Both the position numbers and the translations under genes were made by a program. Below the pieces are notes generated by a model. It was not told where the DNA came from and made no database searches. It saw nothing but the letters and a program-made list of their open reading frames with translations. A DNA stretch of 64,000 nt from Phycisphaeraceae bacterium (GTDB taxonomy: Bacteria > Planctomycetota > Phycisphaerae > Phycisphaerales > Phycisphaeraceae), in assembly GCA_020851735.1 (NCBI GenBank), contig JADZCD010000047.1:1-64000 (forward strand), read 5' to 3'. Positions 16,323 to 24,770 of this stretch are shown here, in pieces (positions within the stretch are counted from its first letter, which is position 1; each line of letters opens with the position of its first letter).

Positions 16323-17903
16323 ATGACACTAAGCAAGGTCACAGTGAGCGGAGCTGATTCGAAATTACCGATTGGCCCGGACGGGGGTCCGCGCGGGCTG
16401 AGGGGTTGGCAGCGGGTGGGGCTGTGGGTGTTTGTGTTGGCGGCGGGGCTGGTGTGCCTGGCGCGTGGGCCGGTGCGGGCGGGGGAGGATTATTCGGATT
16501 TCGCGTTGATCTACGCGCAGGCGCGGACGTGGCTGGCGGGGGGGAATCCCTACGCGCACGCGGAATTGCGGGCGAGCATGCAGGAGGCGGGGGTGGCGGC
16601 GCCGGCGACGTTTGAGCGGGCGCGCTGGCCGGCGCTGTATCCGCCGGCGACGTATCCGGTGATGGCGTTGGTGGCGTGGCAGCCGTATGGGGCGGCGAAG
16701 ATTCTGTGGGAAGCGATTAACCTGGCGGGGCTTTGGGCGCTGATGGGATTGTTGCTCAAGCTCGCAGGCGTGAGGCTTTGGCAGCCGGCGGGACTGCTGG
16801 GGGTGGGCGCGGTGCTGGCGTTTACGCCGATTCAGAATGGCTTGGCCAGGGGGCAATTGTCGTTGCTGGCGGTGACGTTGGGGTTGTTGGCGCTGTTTTT
16901 GGATCAGAGGTGGAGAAGTACCGGCACGACAGGTCTACACCCTCACCCTGCCCTCTCCCTCGGGAAGGGAGAGGGTCAACCGGACCTTCGGTTGCCACGG
17001 CAACCTCAGGTCCGGCTTTGGACACATCCGGGGGCGGGGGATGAAAACAGAGGGCTTGCGGGGGCAGCACACAGCACCCTTCGGGATGCTGTGTGGCACC
17101 CTGCATTTTTGCTTGCGGGGGCGGGGGAAGAGGCACCGCTTACTGACGTGCGCGGCTCGTTCATGCCATTGCTTGCGGGGGGGGTGATGGGGTTGGCGTT
17201 GGTGCTTAAGCCGCAGATCGCGGTGGTGTTTTGGTTGTGGGGATTATGTCGGGGGCGATGGCGGATGTGTGTGTTGGCGTTGGGCGTGGCGATGATTTTG
17301 ATGGCGGTGGGGATTGGGCGGATGGGTGTGCGTGACGTGCCTTGGCTGGAGAGTTTGCGGCAGAACGTGGTGGACAACAGTCACGGGGGGAGCGGGGATC
17401 CGACGGTGGCGAACGTGGCGCGGTTTCAGCTTTTGAATCTGCACTATCCGCTGCACACGCTGGTGGACAGTCGCGCGGCGGTGAACGGGCTGGTGCTGGC
17501 GGCGGCGGGCTTGCCATGCGTGGCGGCGGCGTGGCGGGCGCGGGGGCGGCGGAGCGCGGCGGTGGATTTATTGTTGTTGGGTGTGATAAGTGGAGCGGCG
17601 TTGTTGGCGGCGTATCACCGGTTGTACGACGCGGTGCTGCTCTTGCCGGGCCTGGCGATTTTGGCGCGGCTGTGGCGGGCTGATCGCGTGCGTTGTTGGG
17701 CGGCGCTGATTCTGCTGGCCACGTTTCTCACGCCGGGGGCGGCGCTGCTGACGGTGGCGGCGGAGCGGCTGCGGTTGCCGGCGTCGATAACCGAGGGAGT
17801 TTTCTGGCAACTGGTGGTGCTGCCTCATCAGACCTGGGCGGTGTTATTGCTGATGCTGATCTGGCTGAGCCAATTGTGGCGATGCACAAGGCAGGCGGAG
17901 TGA
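16323..17903 (+). CDS. GT87-like (DUF2029) membrane glycosyltransferase with a chain of repeat insertions
   Basis: The product is 526 aa. This family transfers mannose or a related sugar from polyprenyl-phosphate carriers at the membrane. About ten hydrophobic helices are visible. The first luminal loop carries the acidic motif EDYSDFALIYAQARTW, followed by GNPYA and the YPPATYPV segment usual in GT87; LALVLKPQ is the other family hallmark. Between LALFLDQRW (ends about 196) and LLAGGVMGLALVLKPQ (from about 282) homologues have only a short loop. Here about 85 residues are encoded by four successive repeat modules, all in frame. The helices on both sides are intact. Confidence 0.8.
   Translation: MTLSKVTVSGADSKLPIGPDGGPRGLRGWQRVGLWVFVLAAGLVCLARGPVRAGEDYSDFALIYAQARTWLAGGNPYAHAELRASMQEAGVAAPATFERARWPALYPPATYPVMALVAWQPYGAAKILWEAINLAGLWALMGLLLKLAGVRLWQPAGLLGVGAVLAFTPIQNGLARGQLSLLAVTLGLLALFLDQRWRSTGTTGLHPHPALSLGKGEGQPDLRLPRQPQVRLWTHPGAGDENRGLAGAAHSTLRDAVWHPAFLLAGAGEEAPLTDVRGSFMPLLAGGVMGLALVLKPQIAVVFWLWGLCRGRWRMCVLALGVAMILMAVGIGRMGVRDVPWLESLRQNVVDNSHGGSGDPTVANVARFQLLNLHYPLHTLVDSRAAVNGLVLAAAGLPCVAAAWRARGRRSAAVDLLLLGVISGAALLAAYHRLYDAVLLLPGLAILARLWRADRVRCWAALILLATFLTPGAALLTVAAERLRLPASITEGVFWQLVVLPHQTWAVLLLMLIWLSQLWRCTRQAE
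16939..16980 (-). repeat. CCCTC/GAGGG palindrome, inside the GT87-like gene (module i)
   Basis: CACCCTCACCCTGCCCTCTC and the following GAGAGGG arm are the reverse complement of the palindrome in the mfd repeats. It is translated as HPHPALSLGKGEGQ. Confidence 0.85.
16978..17021 (+). repeat. GGACCTTCGGTT hairpin, inside the GT87-like gene (module ii)
   Basis: CGGACCTTCGGTTGCC pairs with GGCAACCTCAGGTCCGGC. A related copy is at 26796-26845 within a gene on the other strand. Here it is translated as PDLRLPRQPQVRLW. Confidence 0.85.
17068..17101 (+). repeat. CACACAGCA hairpin, inside the GT87-like gene (module iii)
   Basis: CACAGCACCC and GGGATGCTGTG form a strong hairpin around TTC, followed by TGGCACCC. 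An identical copy is at 29139-29172 in the Cld-family gene, and a diverged one at 21614-21647. It is translated as AHSTLRDAVWHP in both genes. Confidence 0.9.
17132..17160 (+). repeat. CCGCTTACTGACGTGCGCGG module, inside the GT87-like gene (module iv)
   Basis: CCGCTTACTGACGTGCGCGG plus CTCGT recurs at 34455-34481 in the LptD-like gene. It is translated as APLTDVRGS in both. Confidence 0.85.
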
Positions 17904-17945
17904 GGCGAGAGCGGGAACCGGGACGAGGCCGTTGACGTAGTACCA

Positions 17946-18011
17946 GAGCCCCCCCGGAAATCCCCCGGAAGTGCCCCCCCGGAATCCCCCGGAATCCCCC
18001 GGAAAATCCAC
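17946..18011. repeat. Array of CCCCCGGAAT/CCCCCGGAAG words
   Basis: Five to six tandem near-copies lie between the GT87-like gene and the subtilase-like gene. It is part of the dispersed CCGGAAG family. Confidence 0.8.
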
Positions 18012-18089
18012 CTTGGGGAACAATGGTGTGGGGAGATGTTGGCCCCTTGGCGGAGTTTAAATTCATTGTCCAACTACTATCAGCGTTAC

Positions 18090-19844
18090 ATGAAGTTTGT
18101 TTGTGGTCGGAGCCTGCGTGTTTATGTGGGGGCGATGGTGTTTGCGGCGGTGGTATTGGCCGAGGCGCATGTCTGGGGCGAGCGGACGCGGCCATATATC
18201 CCTGCGATTGCTGCGCCAACGGCGACGCGGCCGACGGTGCCGGCGGCGACGGGTCCGAGCACGCAGCCGGCGACCCAACCGGCGAGTCAACCGGCGACGC
18301 GGCCGAGCACGCAGCCGGTGCGTCGTCCGCCGTCCACGCGCAAGTTGATCGGCATGGACGCGTTGTTTCAGATGTGCAAGGGGGGGCCGCTGGGCGTGCC
18401 GCAGGGGCGGGGCGTGAAGGTGGCGCACGTGGAAGGGCCGGTGGGCCAGTACATGCCGGACGTCGCGAACCGGCGCTTTGAGCAGCTGATTCCGCGCGGC
18501 AAGAGCGGGGCGAGCCAGGTTTCCGGGCATGCCACGAGCACCAGTCAGATTATTTACGGCAGGAGCGGGCTGGCGCCGGGGATTGTCGACGTGCATTTTT
18601 ACGCCAGCGAGCACTGGCTGGGGGCGGGGTATTTGAATACCGGGTCGCCCTTGCCGCCGGTGGAGGACGATCGGCGGCTGTTCACGCACAGCTGGATCGC
18701 CGATTCGGCCAGGCTGGAGGCTGACGTGCTGCGGAGGGTGGATTATCTGGTGGATACGCGCGAGGACCTGGTGGTGGTGGGGGTGAACAACGGCAAGTCG
18801 ATGGTGCCGGCGTTGCTGGGCAGCGCTTATAACGTGATCGCGGTGGGGAATGATTCGGGGAACAGTTCGTCGGGGTACACGAGGGTGGAAGGTGAAGGGC
18901 GGTGCAAGCCGGACGTGGTGGCGCCGGGGGGACTGACCAGCTATGCGACGCCGGCGGTGGCGGCGGTGGTGGCGCGGTTGTTGGAGACGGCGGATGGGAT
19001 GGAGGACTGGCCGGACGCCCGGCGAGCGGCGGTGATCCGGGCGGTGCTGCTGGCTGGGGCGCAGAAGCTGCCGGGCTGGAAGCAGGAGGCGGGCAAGCCG
19101 TTGGACGGGCGATTGGGCGCGGGGCGGGTGCGCGTGGATCAGAGCTATCAGATATTGACGGCAGGGCCGATGAGTCCGGTGACACTTCCGGGGGCGGGGA
19201 CGTACCCCCCGGCAGAGCCGGGGGCTGCCCCGAATGCGCATGGGGGAGCGGGGGGACTTCCGGGGGCGGGGACGTATCCCCCGGCAGAGCCGGGGGCTGA
19301 CCCGAATGCGCAGGGGGGGGCGGGGGTGCTTCCGGGGATTCCGGGGGCGGGGGGGACCGATTCGAAGAGGCAGATGGGGTGGAGCTTTCACGCCTTGGCG
19401 GGCGGGGGTGTGGATGCGTATGAGTTCGAAGTGCCTTCGCCGGGGGGGGAGGCGTCGATCGTGCTGGCGTGGAATCGGCGGGTCGAGGGTGGGCTGGCCA
19501 AGGAGCTGATGACCGGGCGGGTGTTCTGGAATAACGGGGCGCGTCTGGCGGATTTGGATTTGTTTTTGTATCGGTTGCCGGCGGATGGGGAGCAAGGCCC
19601 GGTTCGGCGGCAGGTGGCGCAATCGTCGAGCAGGATCGACAACGTGGAGCACATTTATCAGCCGACGTTGGCGGCGGGGCGATATCGGCTTGAGGTGGTG
19701 CGGCTGGACCCCTTGGCGGAGGACTGGACGTATGGTCTGGCTTATCGCGTGACGCCGCCGGCGGGGCCTGGGGAGGGGCAGGAATCGGCCCAGACCCAGC
19801 CGGTCGCCACCGGGCCCAGGCCGAGCACGCAGATAAGTAAGTAA
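18090..19844 (+). CDS. Subtilisin-like (S8) secreted protein with altered catalytic Asp
   Basis: The product is about 584 aa. ATG at 18090 opens a signal peptide (VYVGAMVFAAVVLAEA). A Thr/Gln/Pro-rich linker occupies 40-85. The S8 landmarks follow: VKVAHVEGPV at 109-118, where the catalytic Asp is replaced by Glu115; SGHATSTSQII with His147; GVNNGKS in the oxyanion region; and TSYATPAVAAVVARLL with Ser284. A C-terminal beta-rich domain (about 425-570, DLDLFLYRLP) resembles a pre-peptidase-type domain. Residues about 366-420 are two GTYPPAEPGA units plus LPGAGG-type words encoded by repeats. The Asp-to-Glu change makes activity uncertain. Confidence 0.7.
   Translation: MKFVCGRSLRVYVGAMVFAAVVLAEAHVWGERTRPYIPAIAAPTATRPTVPAATGPSTQPATQPASQPATRPSTQPVRRPPSTRKLIGMDALFQMCKGGPLGVPQGRGVKVAHVEGPVGQYMPDVANRRFEQLIPRGKSGASQVSGHATSTSQIIYGRSGLAPGIVDVHFYASEHWLGAGYLNTGSPLPPVEDDRRLFTHSWIADSARLEADVLRRVDYLVDTREDLVVVGVNNGKSMVPALLGSAYNVIAVGNDSGNSSSGYTRVEGEGRCKPDVVAPGGLTSYATPAVAAVVARLLETADGMEDWPDARRAAVIRAVLLAGAQKLPGWKQEAGKPLDGRLGAGRVRVDQSYQILTAGPMSPVTLPGAGTYPPAEPGAAPNAHGGAGGLPGAGTYPPAEPGADPNAQGGAGVLPGIPGAGGTDSKRQMGWSFHALAGGGVDAYEFEVPSPGGEASIVLAWNRRVEGGLAKELMTGRVFWNNGARLADLDLFLYRLPADGEQGPVRRQVAQSSSRIDNVEHIYQPTLAAGRYRLEVVRLDPLAEDWTYGLAYRVTPPAGPGEGQESAQTQPVATGPRPSTQISK
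19184..19350 (+). repeat. Duplicated CTTCCGGGGG + CCCCCGGCAGAGCCGGGGG unit inside the subtilase-like gene
   Basis: Two tandem copies of about 72 bp each contain CTTCCGGGGGCGGGGACGTA and then a hairpin with CCCCCGGC/GCCGGGGG arms, followed by a third CTTCCGGGG stretch. All are in frame. Confidence 0.85.
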
Positions 19845-20040
19845 GCCCGCGGGCGGGAGGGGTTGGTGTTTGTCGGGGGGGTGGAAGTGACCTTTGCCCG
19901 GCGGGGTCATAAAATAGGAATGACAGCGTTGACGTCCAAGTATGGTTATATGCCTTGACGCCTTTTGCCGGGGCTATTAACGTCGATAGGGTCCAAGTTT
20001 CCATAGGTTAAGTCCCGGCCCATCCTTCTGGAGCCTGATC

Positions 20041-21525
20041 ATGCGTCGCACCGGTAACTGGTCGAAATTCTCTGTTCTGCTGAGTGTGGTGGGCACCTTG
20101 TTCTTGGGGGCCTCGGTGGCGTGGGCCCAGGAGGTGCCGTTCACCGGGATTGTGGTGGAGGACAACGCGGTGTTGCGGGCGGGCGCGGCCCGCGGATTTT
20201 ACGCGGTGGGGTCGCTGTCCAAGGGCACGCTGGTGACGGTGGACCAGGTGCTTAACGGCTGGTACAGCATCGCGGCGCCTCCGGGAACGTTCAGCTATAT
20301 CTCCAAGGCGTACGTGGAAGCGCGCGGCGACGGGAAGTCGGGGATCGTCACGGCCGACAGCGCCTGGGTGCGTGCGGCCGGCGTGGATAAGTCGGCTACG
20401 CTCAGCTATCAGACGCACGCGACGCTGACCAAGGGCCAAGCGGTGCAGATCGTCGGTGAGGACGGCGACTTCTATAAGATTATTCCTCCGCCCAACGCGC
20501 ACGTGTGCCTGCCTCCGGGCGCGGTTCGGCGGGCGACGCCCGCGGAGATTGCGGCGGTGGAAGGCGGCGCGGCGCCGGCGGTAGTTGAACCGGCGGCACC
20601 GGCTCCTGCACCGGCGCCCGCTCCGGCGGCTACTCCGGGGGCGGTTGCGGGGGCGGCGAAGGCGGAGACACCCAAGCCTGCGGCGGCGGAAAAGCCTGCT
20701 GTAAAGCCGGAGGCTGCGGCGGCAGTGCCAGCGGCTGCGCCGGCGGCTACTCCGGGGGCGGTTCCGGCGGCCGTTCCGGGGGCGGTGGTGACGACGCAAC
20801 CGGCTGGGGGCGCGGCGGTGCCGACGGTTCCGGCGGCTGTGCCTGCGACGGAAACCCCGGCGGCGCCAGCGGCCCCGGAAGCGGCGGAGGTCACACCGGT
20901 GCCCCTGGGCACGCCCGTGGCGGAGCCCGTGCTCCCGGCCACGCAGACGCAAACGACCGACGAACAGCGTCAATGGCCGACGGCGATTTCGCCGCAGCTG
21001 CAGGCGTTGGAAGTCAAGCTCAAGGAAGTGTGGGACTTGCCGGTGGAACAGCAGCCGGCCGAGCAGTTGATACCCGAATACAAGGCCCTGGTGACGGATC
21101 GGACGATTCCGTCGTCGGACCGACGCATCGCGCAGATGCGGGTGTATCAGCTGGAACGGAACCTGGAGATCGCCAACACGATTCGCCGGCTGGGCGCGGC
21201 GGACGGGACGCAGCGGTCGGCCCGGGACGTGCTGGGGCAATTTAAGGATCTGCCGCCGGCCGGCAGCGCGCCGCGCTATGACGCGGTCGGACGGCTGCTG
21301 GCCAGCGCGGTGTACGACGGGACGAACCTGCCGCGGCTATACCGCCTGGTGGAGCCGGTGACGGGCAGGACGATTGCGTATGTCGAGCCCTCGCGGCTGG
21401 CGGACGGAGCGGCGTACCTGGGCAAGGTGGTGGGGGTGGTCGGCAAGTTCAACCTGGACCCATCGCTGCGGTTGAACATCATCGAGGTTGAAAAGGTGAC
21501 CGTGCTGGCCCCGGTGAAGGAATAG
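20041..21525 (+). CDS. Secreted SH3-domain protein with Ala/Pro-rich linker
   Basis: The product is 494 aa with signal peptide 1-29 (ends VAWA). Two bacterial SH3-like segments occupy about 32-94 (VLRAGAARGFYAVGSLSKG, then NGWYSIAAPPGTFSYISKAYV) and 100-162 (AWVRAAGVD, then GDFYKIIPPPNAHVCLP). A low-complexity Ala/Pro/Val linker covers about 170-300. A C-terminal region (320-494) ends in GKVVGVVGKFNLDPSLRLN, OB-like and possibly another small beta domain. SH3b domains usually bind peptidoglycan, so a periplasmic wall-associated role is likely. A good terminator follows at 21568. Confidence 0.75.
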   Translation: MRRTGNWSKFSVLLSVVGTLFLGASVAWAQEVPFTGIVVEDNAVLRAGAARGFYAVGSLSKGTLVTVDQVLNGWYSIAAPPGTFSYISKAYVEARGDGKSGIVTADSAWVRAAGVDKSATLSYQTHATLTKGQAVQIVGEDGDFYKIIPPPNAHVCLPPGAVRRATPAEIAAVEGGAAPAVVEPAAPAPAPAPAPAATPGAVAGAAKAETPKPAAAEKPAVKPEAAAAVPAAAPAATPGAVPAAVPGAVVTTQPAGGAAVPTVPAAVPATETPAAPAAPEAAEVTPVPLGTPVAEPVLPATQTQTTDEQRQWPTAISPQLQALEVKLKEVWDLPVEQQPAEQLIPEYKALVTDRTIPSSDRRIAQMRVYQLERNLEIANTIRRLGAADGTQRSARDVLGQFKDLPPAGSAPRYDAVGRLLASAVYDGTNLPRLYRLVEPVTGRTIAYVEPSRLADGAAYLGKVVGVVGKFNLDPSLRLNIIEVEKVTVLAPVKE

Positions 21526-21567
21526 GGCAAGCGGGGGTCGGGGATCAGCGTGTGCCAGATGAAGATA

Positions 21568-21600
21568 GCGCCCAGGGATTACTTCCCTGGGCTTTTTTTT
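21568..21600 (+). terminator. Rho-independent terminator (AGCCC-type hairpin)
   Basis: GCCCAGGGA/TCCCTGGGC around a short loop is followed directly by eight T residues, 42 bases after the SH3 protein stop. The stem is the same word as the hairpins at 8445 and 22587. Confidence 0.85.
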
Positions 21601-21613
21601 AGGTGAGTTTTGG

Positions 21614-21647
21614 CACACAGCACTCTACGAGCTGCGGTGTGGCACCC
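21614..21647 (+). repeat. Diverged CACACAGCA hairpin
   Basis: It shares TGGCACACAGCA and GGTGTGGCACCC with module iii of the GT87-like gene, but the inner arms differ and pair with each other less well. Intergenic. Confidence 0.6.
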
Positions 21648-21707
21648 GATCCGGGCGGGGCATCCGGGGGTGTGAAATTTCCGGAGGGGGAATGAAATTA
21701 ACACTTT

Positions 21708-21735
21708 AGCCCAGGAAAGTTTTTCTGGGCGTTTT
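21708..21735 (+). terminator. Terminator-like hairpin with T-run
   Basis: AGCCCAGGAAA and TTTTTCTGGGC form a stem followed by GTTTTTG. It is a second possible stop for the SH3 protein transcript and also carries AGCCC/GGGC outer arms. Confidence 0.5.
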
Positions 21736-21960
21736 TGTTGGTTTTGCTTAGCTCTATGCGGTTGCGGAAGGTCAACGCAAGCGGGGCTGGGGATTGGGTG
21801 TCTGGGCTTGGGCGGGCGGCGTATAGACCGTCAGGCCCGCTTAATCGTTAAGGTTGCCCGTCGGACCGGTGGAATATGGACGCTTGTCCGGCGCGGGGCT
21901 GAAGGCATGGGAGGCTTTGGTCGATTCGCATGCTGGGTAGCGAAAATTAAGGAGTTATCC

Positions 21961-22476
21961 GTGCCCAGCAAGCCTCAAGATATTCGCATCGGTCAGATCC
22001 TCGTGCAGCGTGGCTTACTTTCCGAGCAGCAGGTTTTTGAGATTCTCCAGGCCCAGAAGAAGCGGGCTCTGCCGTTCGGCGTGCTGGCGGAACAGATGTT
22101 TGAGATCACCGTGGAGTCGATCGAGGATGCTTGGGTGGAGCAGTATTGCCAGGTGACCGGGTGCCTGGACCTGGATTCGGTGCGGATCGACTTGGAGGCT
22201 TTGCGGCAGGTCAGCCGGCGGCAGGCCTGGCAGTTTGAAATTCTGCCGGTGGCGTTTGAGTCTTCGGGCGAGTTGCTGATGGCCGCGTCCAAGCAGCGGC
22301 TGGCGCGGGCGGTGACGTTTGTGGCCAACCGGTTGGAGCCGATCGTTTATTTCCGGGTGGCGGAGTCGGGCCAATTGCGTGATTTTCTGCGGCGGTATTA
22401 TCCGCTGCCGGAGCTGAGCGACGAGATCATCCGGCGGGCGAAGGAATTGGCGCACGAGGATTCGCCGATCGGGTGA
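21961..22476 (+). CDS. GspE/MshE N-terminal-domain protein (stand-alone)
   Basis: The product is 171 aa. GTG at 21961 follows AAGGAGTTATCC, an ideal ribosome binding site, which decides against longer in-frame starts. IRIGQILVQRGLLSEQQVFE and the following helical bundle match the N-terminal domain of GspE/PilB/MshE ATPases, a domain that can bind c-di-GMP and contact GspL-like partners. No ATPase domain is attached. Stand-alone copies are frequent in Planctomycetota-like genomes (family knowledge), possibly regulating secretion or pili. Confidence 0.75.
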   Translation: MPSKPQDIRIGQILVQRGLLSEQQVFEILQAQKKRALPFGVLAEQMFEITVESIEDAWVEQYCQVTGCLDLDSVRIDLEALRQVSRRQAWQFEILPVAFESSGELLMAASKQRLARAVTFVANRLEPIVYFRVAESGQLRDFLRRYYPLPELSDEIIRRAKELAHEDSPIG

Positions 22477-22560
22477 TAGAGAGTAGAGAGTAGAAATGTA
22501 GATAGGAGAGCCGAGAGAGGAGAGCGGAGCAGGGAGAGGCACTTGCGGGGGAGGGGGCGT
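22477..22560. repeat. Purine-rich GAGAGTAGA tract
   Basis: A stretch of TAGAGAGTAGAGAGTAGAAAT and GGAGAG-type words follows the GspE-N gene. It is low-complexity and no function is assigned. Confidence 0.5.
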
Positions 22561-22586
22561 TGGGTTCAGGCGGTAGACAGAAGAAT

Positions 22587-22644
22587 GCCCAGGGATTTCT
22601 TCCCTGGGCTTTAGAAGGCGACCCACGGATTTGGTCCGTGGGTT
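22587..22644. repeat. Two AGCCC-type hairpins in tandem
   Basis: GCCCAGGGA/TCCCTGGGC at 22587-22610 and ACCCACGGA/TCCGTGGGT at 22621-22644 lie between the convergent GspE-N gene and ruvX. They match the words at 8445 and 8606, also found there in one cluster. Confidence 0.75.
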
Positions 22645-22693
22645 GGTGTTTTTGGGGACGGGGTTGGGGGGGGATGCGATTCGAGGGCGCGAT

Positions 22694-23110
22694 CTAGGGT
22701 TGGTTTTTCTGTTGCCAGAACTGCTGGAGGATGGTGGCGGCGGCGAGGGCGTCGCGGCGGGCTTTTTTTTTGCCGCGGGTGAGGTCCTGTCCGCGGAGGA
22801 GTTCCTCGGCGGCGAAGCTGGTCAGGCGTTCGTCGACTAAGTGGATGGGCAGTTTGGTCTGGCGGCCCAGTTGTTCGGCCAATTGGCGGGCGGCCTGGGC
22901 GGCTGGGCCGGCGGAGTCGTCCATGTTCAGGGGCAGGCCGACGACCAGGGCGGCGGCTTCCTGTTCCTGGGCGGCGTGGGCGATCAGGGCCAGGAGACGC
23001 TGGGGATTGGATTCCTCTAATACCGCCAGGGGAGTGGCGATGGCGGTGCGATCGTCGCCGACCGCCAGGCCGGTGCGCCGTTGCCCAAAATCAATGGCCA
23101 GGTAACGCAT
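22694..23110 (-). CDS. ruvX: Putative pre-16S rRNA nuclease / Holliday junction resolvase-like YqgF
   Basis: The product is 138 aa, full length for the family. MRYLAIDFGQRRTGLAVGD carries the first catalytic Asp, LVVGLPLNMD the second motif, and LVDERLTS the Glu motif; a basic KKKARRD segment and a helical end follow. YqgF is an RNase H-fold protein needed for 16S rRNA 5'-end maturation in E. coli. It lies 34 bases downstream of manC on the same strand, so they are likely co-transcribed. Confidence 0.93.
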   Translation of the reverse strand: MRYLAIDFGQRRTGLAVGDDRTAIATPLAVLEESNPQRLLALIAHAAQEQEAAALVVGLPLNMDDSAGPAAQAARQLAEQLGRQTKLPIHLVDERLTSFAAEELLRGQDLTRGKKKARRDALAAATILQQFWQQKNQP

Positions 23111-23144
23111 GAGAGTGTCGGTCGGGCGCAGGGGGCGGAGGGAG

Positions 23145-24239
23145 CTAGAGCAGCTGGGGCCCGAAGCGTTCGCCCACCTGCTTGTGGACTTTTTTGATGT
23201 CCTCGGCCTTATCGGCGCGGCAGACGAGGGTGGCGTCGGGGGTGTGCACGATCAACAGGTTTTCGCAGCCGACGGCGGCGATCAGGTGATGGGGATCGCT
23301 GGAGGCCACGAGGGTGTTGGCTGAGTCAAGGATCACGTGGCGGGCGGCGGCGACGGCGTTGTTGCGATCGTCCATCGGGCAGGTTTGGGCGAAGGCGGGC
23401 CAGGAACCGACGTCCAACCAGGTCAGGGGCATGGGCAGCGCGGCCACCTGGACGGAGGGGTCCTTGGCGGCCGGTTCCATGACGGCGTAATCGACGCTGA
23501 TTTTTTTAAGGGTGGGGTAGACGCGGGCGAGGACTTCGTCACGGCGGGGGGTGTCCCAGGCCCGGGCGATGGACATGATGCCTTCAAAATTGCCCGGCTC
23601 GTAGCGTTCGACGCAGCTTAAGAGCGTCTGGGCCCGCCAGACGAACATGCCGCTGTTCCAGAGGTATTGACGCGGCCCGGCATTGAGGTATTGGCGGGCG
23701 GTGACGGCGTCGGGCTTTTCCTTGAACTGGGCGACCTTGCGGGCTTGGCCGGCGATGGTGTCGGCCAGTTCGAGGTAGCCGTAGGCGGTGGCGGCGTACA
23801 AGGGAGCGATGCCGAAGGTCACGAGGGTTGTAGGCTGCTGTTCGGCCAGTTCGTACCCGGCGCGGACGACGGCCTGGAAGGTTTCGACCGGTTCGATGAT
23901 GTGATCGGCGGTGAAGATGGCCACGACGGCCTCGGGATCGTTGCGCCCGATGACGGCGGAGGCGAAGGCGACGGCGTTGAGGGTGTCGCGGCCTTCGGGT
24001 TCGCTTAGGTAGAGATCCGGGGCGAAATCAGGCAGGGCTTTTAGGACCTGGGGGCGAATGGCCTGGCCGGCGCAGATGTAGACGCGGTCGGATTCGATTA
24101 AGCCCTCTAAGCGTTGGCGGGCGATCTGGAGCAGGCTTTCTCCGCCGATGAAGGGGAGCAGTTGCTTGGGCATCGACGCCCGGCTCATGGGCCAAAGACG
24201 CGTGCCGGACCCGCCGGCCATGATGATCGCATAACGCAT
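23145..24239 (-). CDS. manC: Mannose-1-phosphate guanylyltransferase (GDP-mannose pyrophosphorylase)
   Basis: The product is 364 aa. ATG at 24239 gives MRYAIIMAGGSGTRLWPMSR, the nucleotidyltransferase signature, with KQLLPF following; longer in-frame upstream codons precede the fold and are rejected. Later motifs include FTADHII, QFKEKPDA and WNSGMFVW. The enzyme makes GDP-mannose from mannose-1-phosphate and GTP for polysaccharide and glycan synthesis. It lacks the C-terminal phosphomannose isomerase domain of type II enzymes. GDP-mannose could feed the GT87-like enzyme indirectly. Confidence 0.93.
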   Translation of the reverse strand: MRYAIIMAGGSGTRLWPMSRASMPKQLLPFIGGESLLQIARQRLEGLIESDRVYICAGQAIRPQVLKALPDFAPDLYLSEPEGRDTLNAVAFASAVIGRNDPEAVVAIFTADHIIEPVETFQAVVRAGYELAEQQPTTLVTFGIAPLYAATAYGYLELADTIAGQARKVAQFKEKPDAVTARQYLNAGPRQYLWNSGMFVWRAQTLLSCVERYEPGNFEGIMSIARAWDTPRRDEVLARVYPTLKKISVDYAVMEPAAKDPSVQVAALPMPLTWLDVGSWPAFAQTCPMDDRNNAVAAARHVILDSANTLVASSDPHHLIAAVGCENLLIVHTPDATLVCRADKAEDIKKVHKQVGERFGPQLL

Positions 24240-24462
24240 AGGGGGAATGTCCTTCGAACGCGTGGGGGGGACGAAGCCTCCTAATACATCGGCCAAACCA
24301 GGGGGAATCATCGCCAAGATGGGGGAAAGCGACAAATGGGGGAGGAGCGGGAGTTGGGGCTGGGGGATTTTACTTTTGGGCGCTGGCGAGGGAGGTGGGG
24401 AGAGGTTGGAGGTGACCGCGGCGGGCTGGGAGGGACGACGCGGCTGGCGGGGGGCCGATACA

Positions 24463-24487
24463 ACCCAGGCATGCAATGCCTGGGCTT
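24463..24487. repeat. AGCCC-type hairpin, inner arm AGGCA/TGCCT
   Basis: ACCCAGGCA/TGCCTGGGC around TGCAA. It is the same word as at 8502-8526. Confidence 0.7.
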
Positions 24488-24565
24488 GCTGAGGCAATCA
24501 AGACACGCACACGGCACGCGGTGGGATGCTGGGTAGCGCCCGGCGGGGCACGCGAGGGTTTGGAG

Positions 24566-24770
24566 TACCCCCCGGCGGAGCCGGGGGCTGAAGAGGGGCA
24601 ACATCCGGGGGAGGGGTTATCCGCGTCGGGGACGACGCGGCTGGCGGACGAAGGAATTCCGGGGGCGCTTCCGGGGCGCTTCCGGGGGCGGCGGGGGTGA
24701 TTTCACGGGCGGCGATCTGCGATCGCCCGCTAAACAAGACGACGTACCCCCCGGCGGAGCCGGGGGCTGC
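24566..24770 (+). repeat. Composite repeat block, intergenic copy of the rsmE insert
   Basis: The order is a CCCCCGGCGGAGCCGGGGG hairpin, GAAGAGGGGCAACATCCGGG, ATCCGCGTCGGGGACGACGC, GGAATTCCGGGGGCGCTTCC repeats, a GATCTGCGATC hairpin ending CGCTAAAC (24707-24735), and a second CCCCCGGCGGAGCCGGGGG hairpin. From about 24620 to 24770 it matches 28335-28484 with few differences. Confidence 0.9.
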
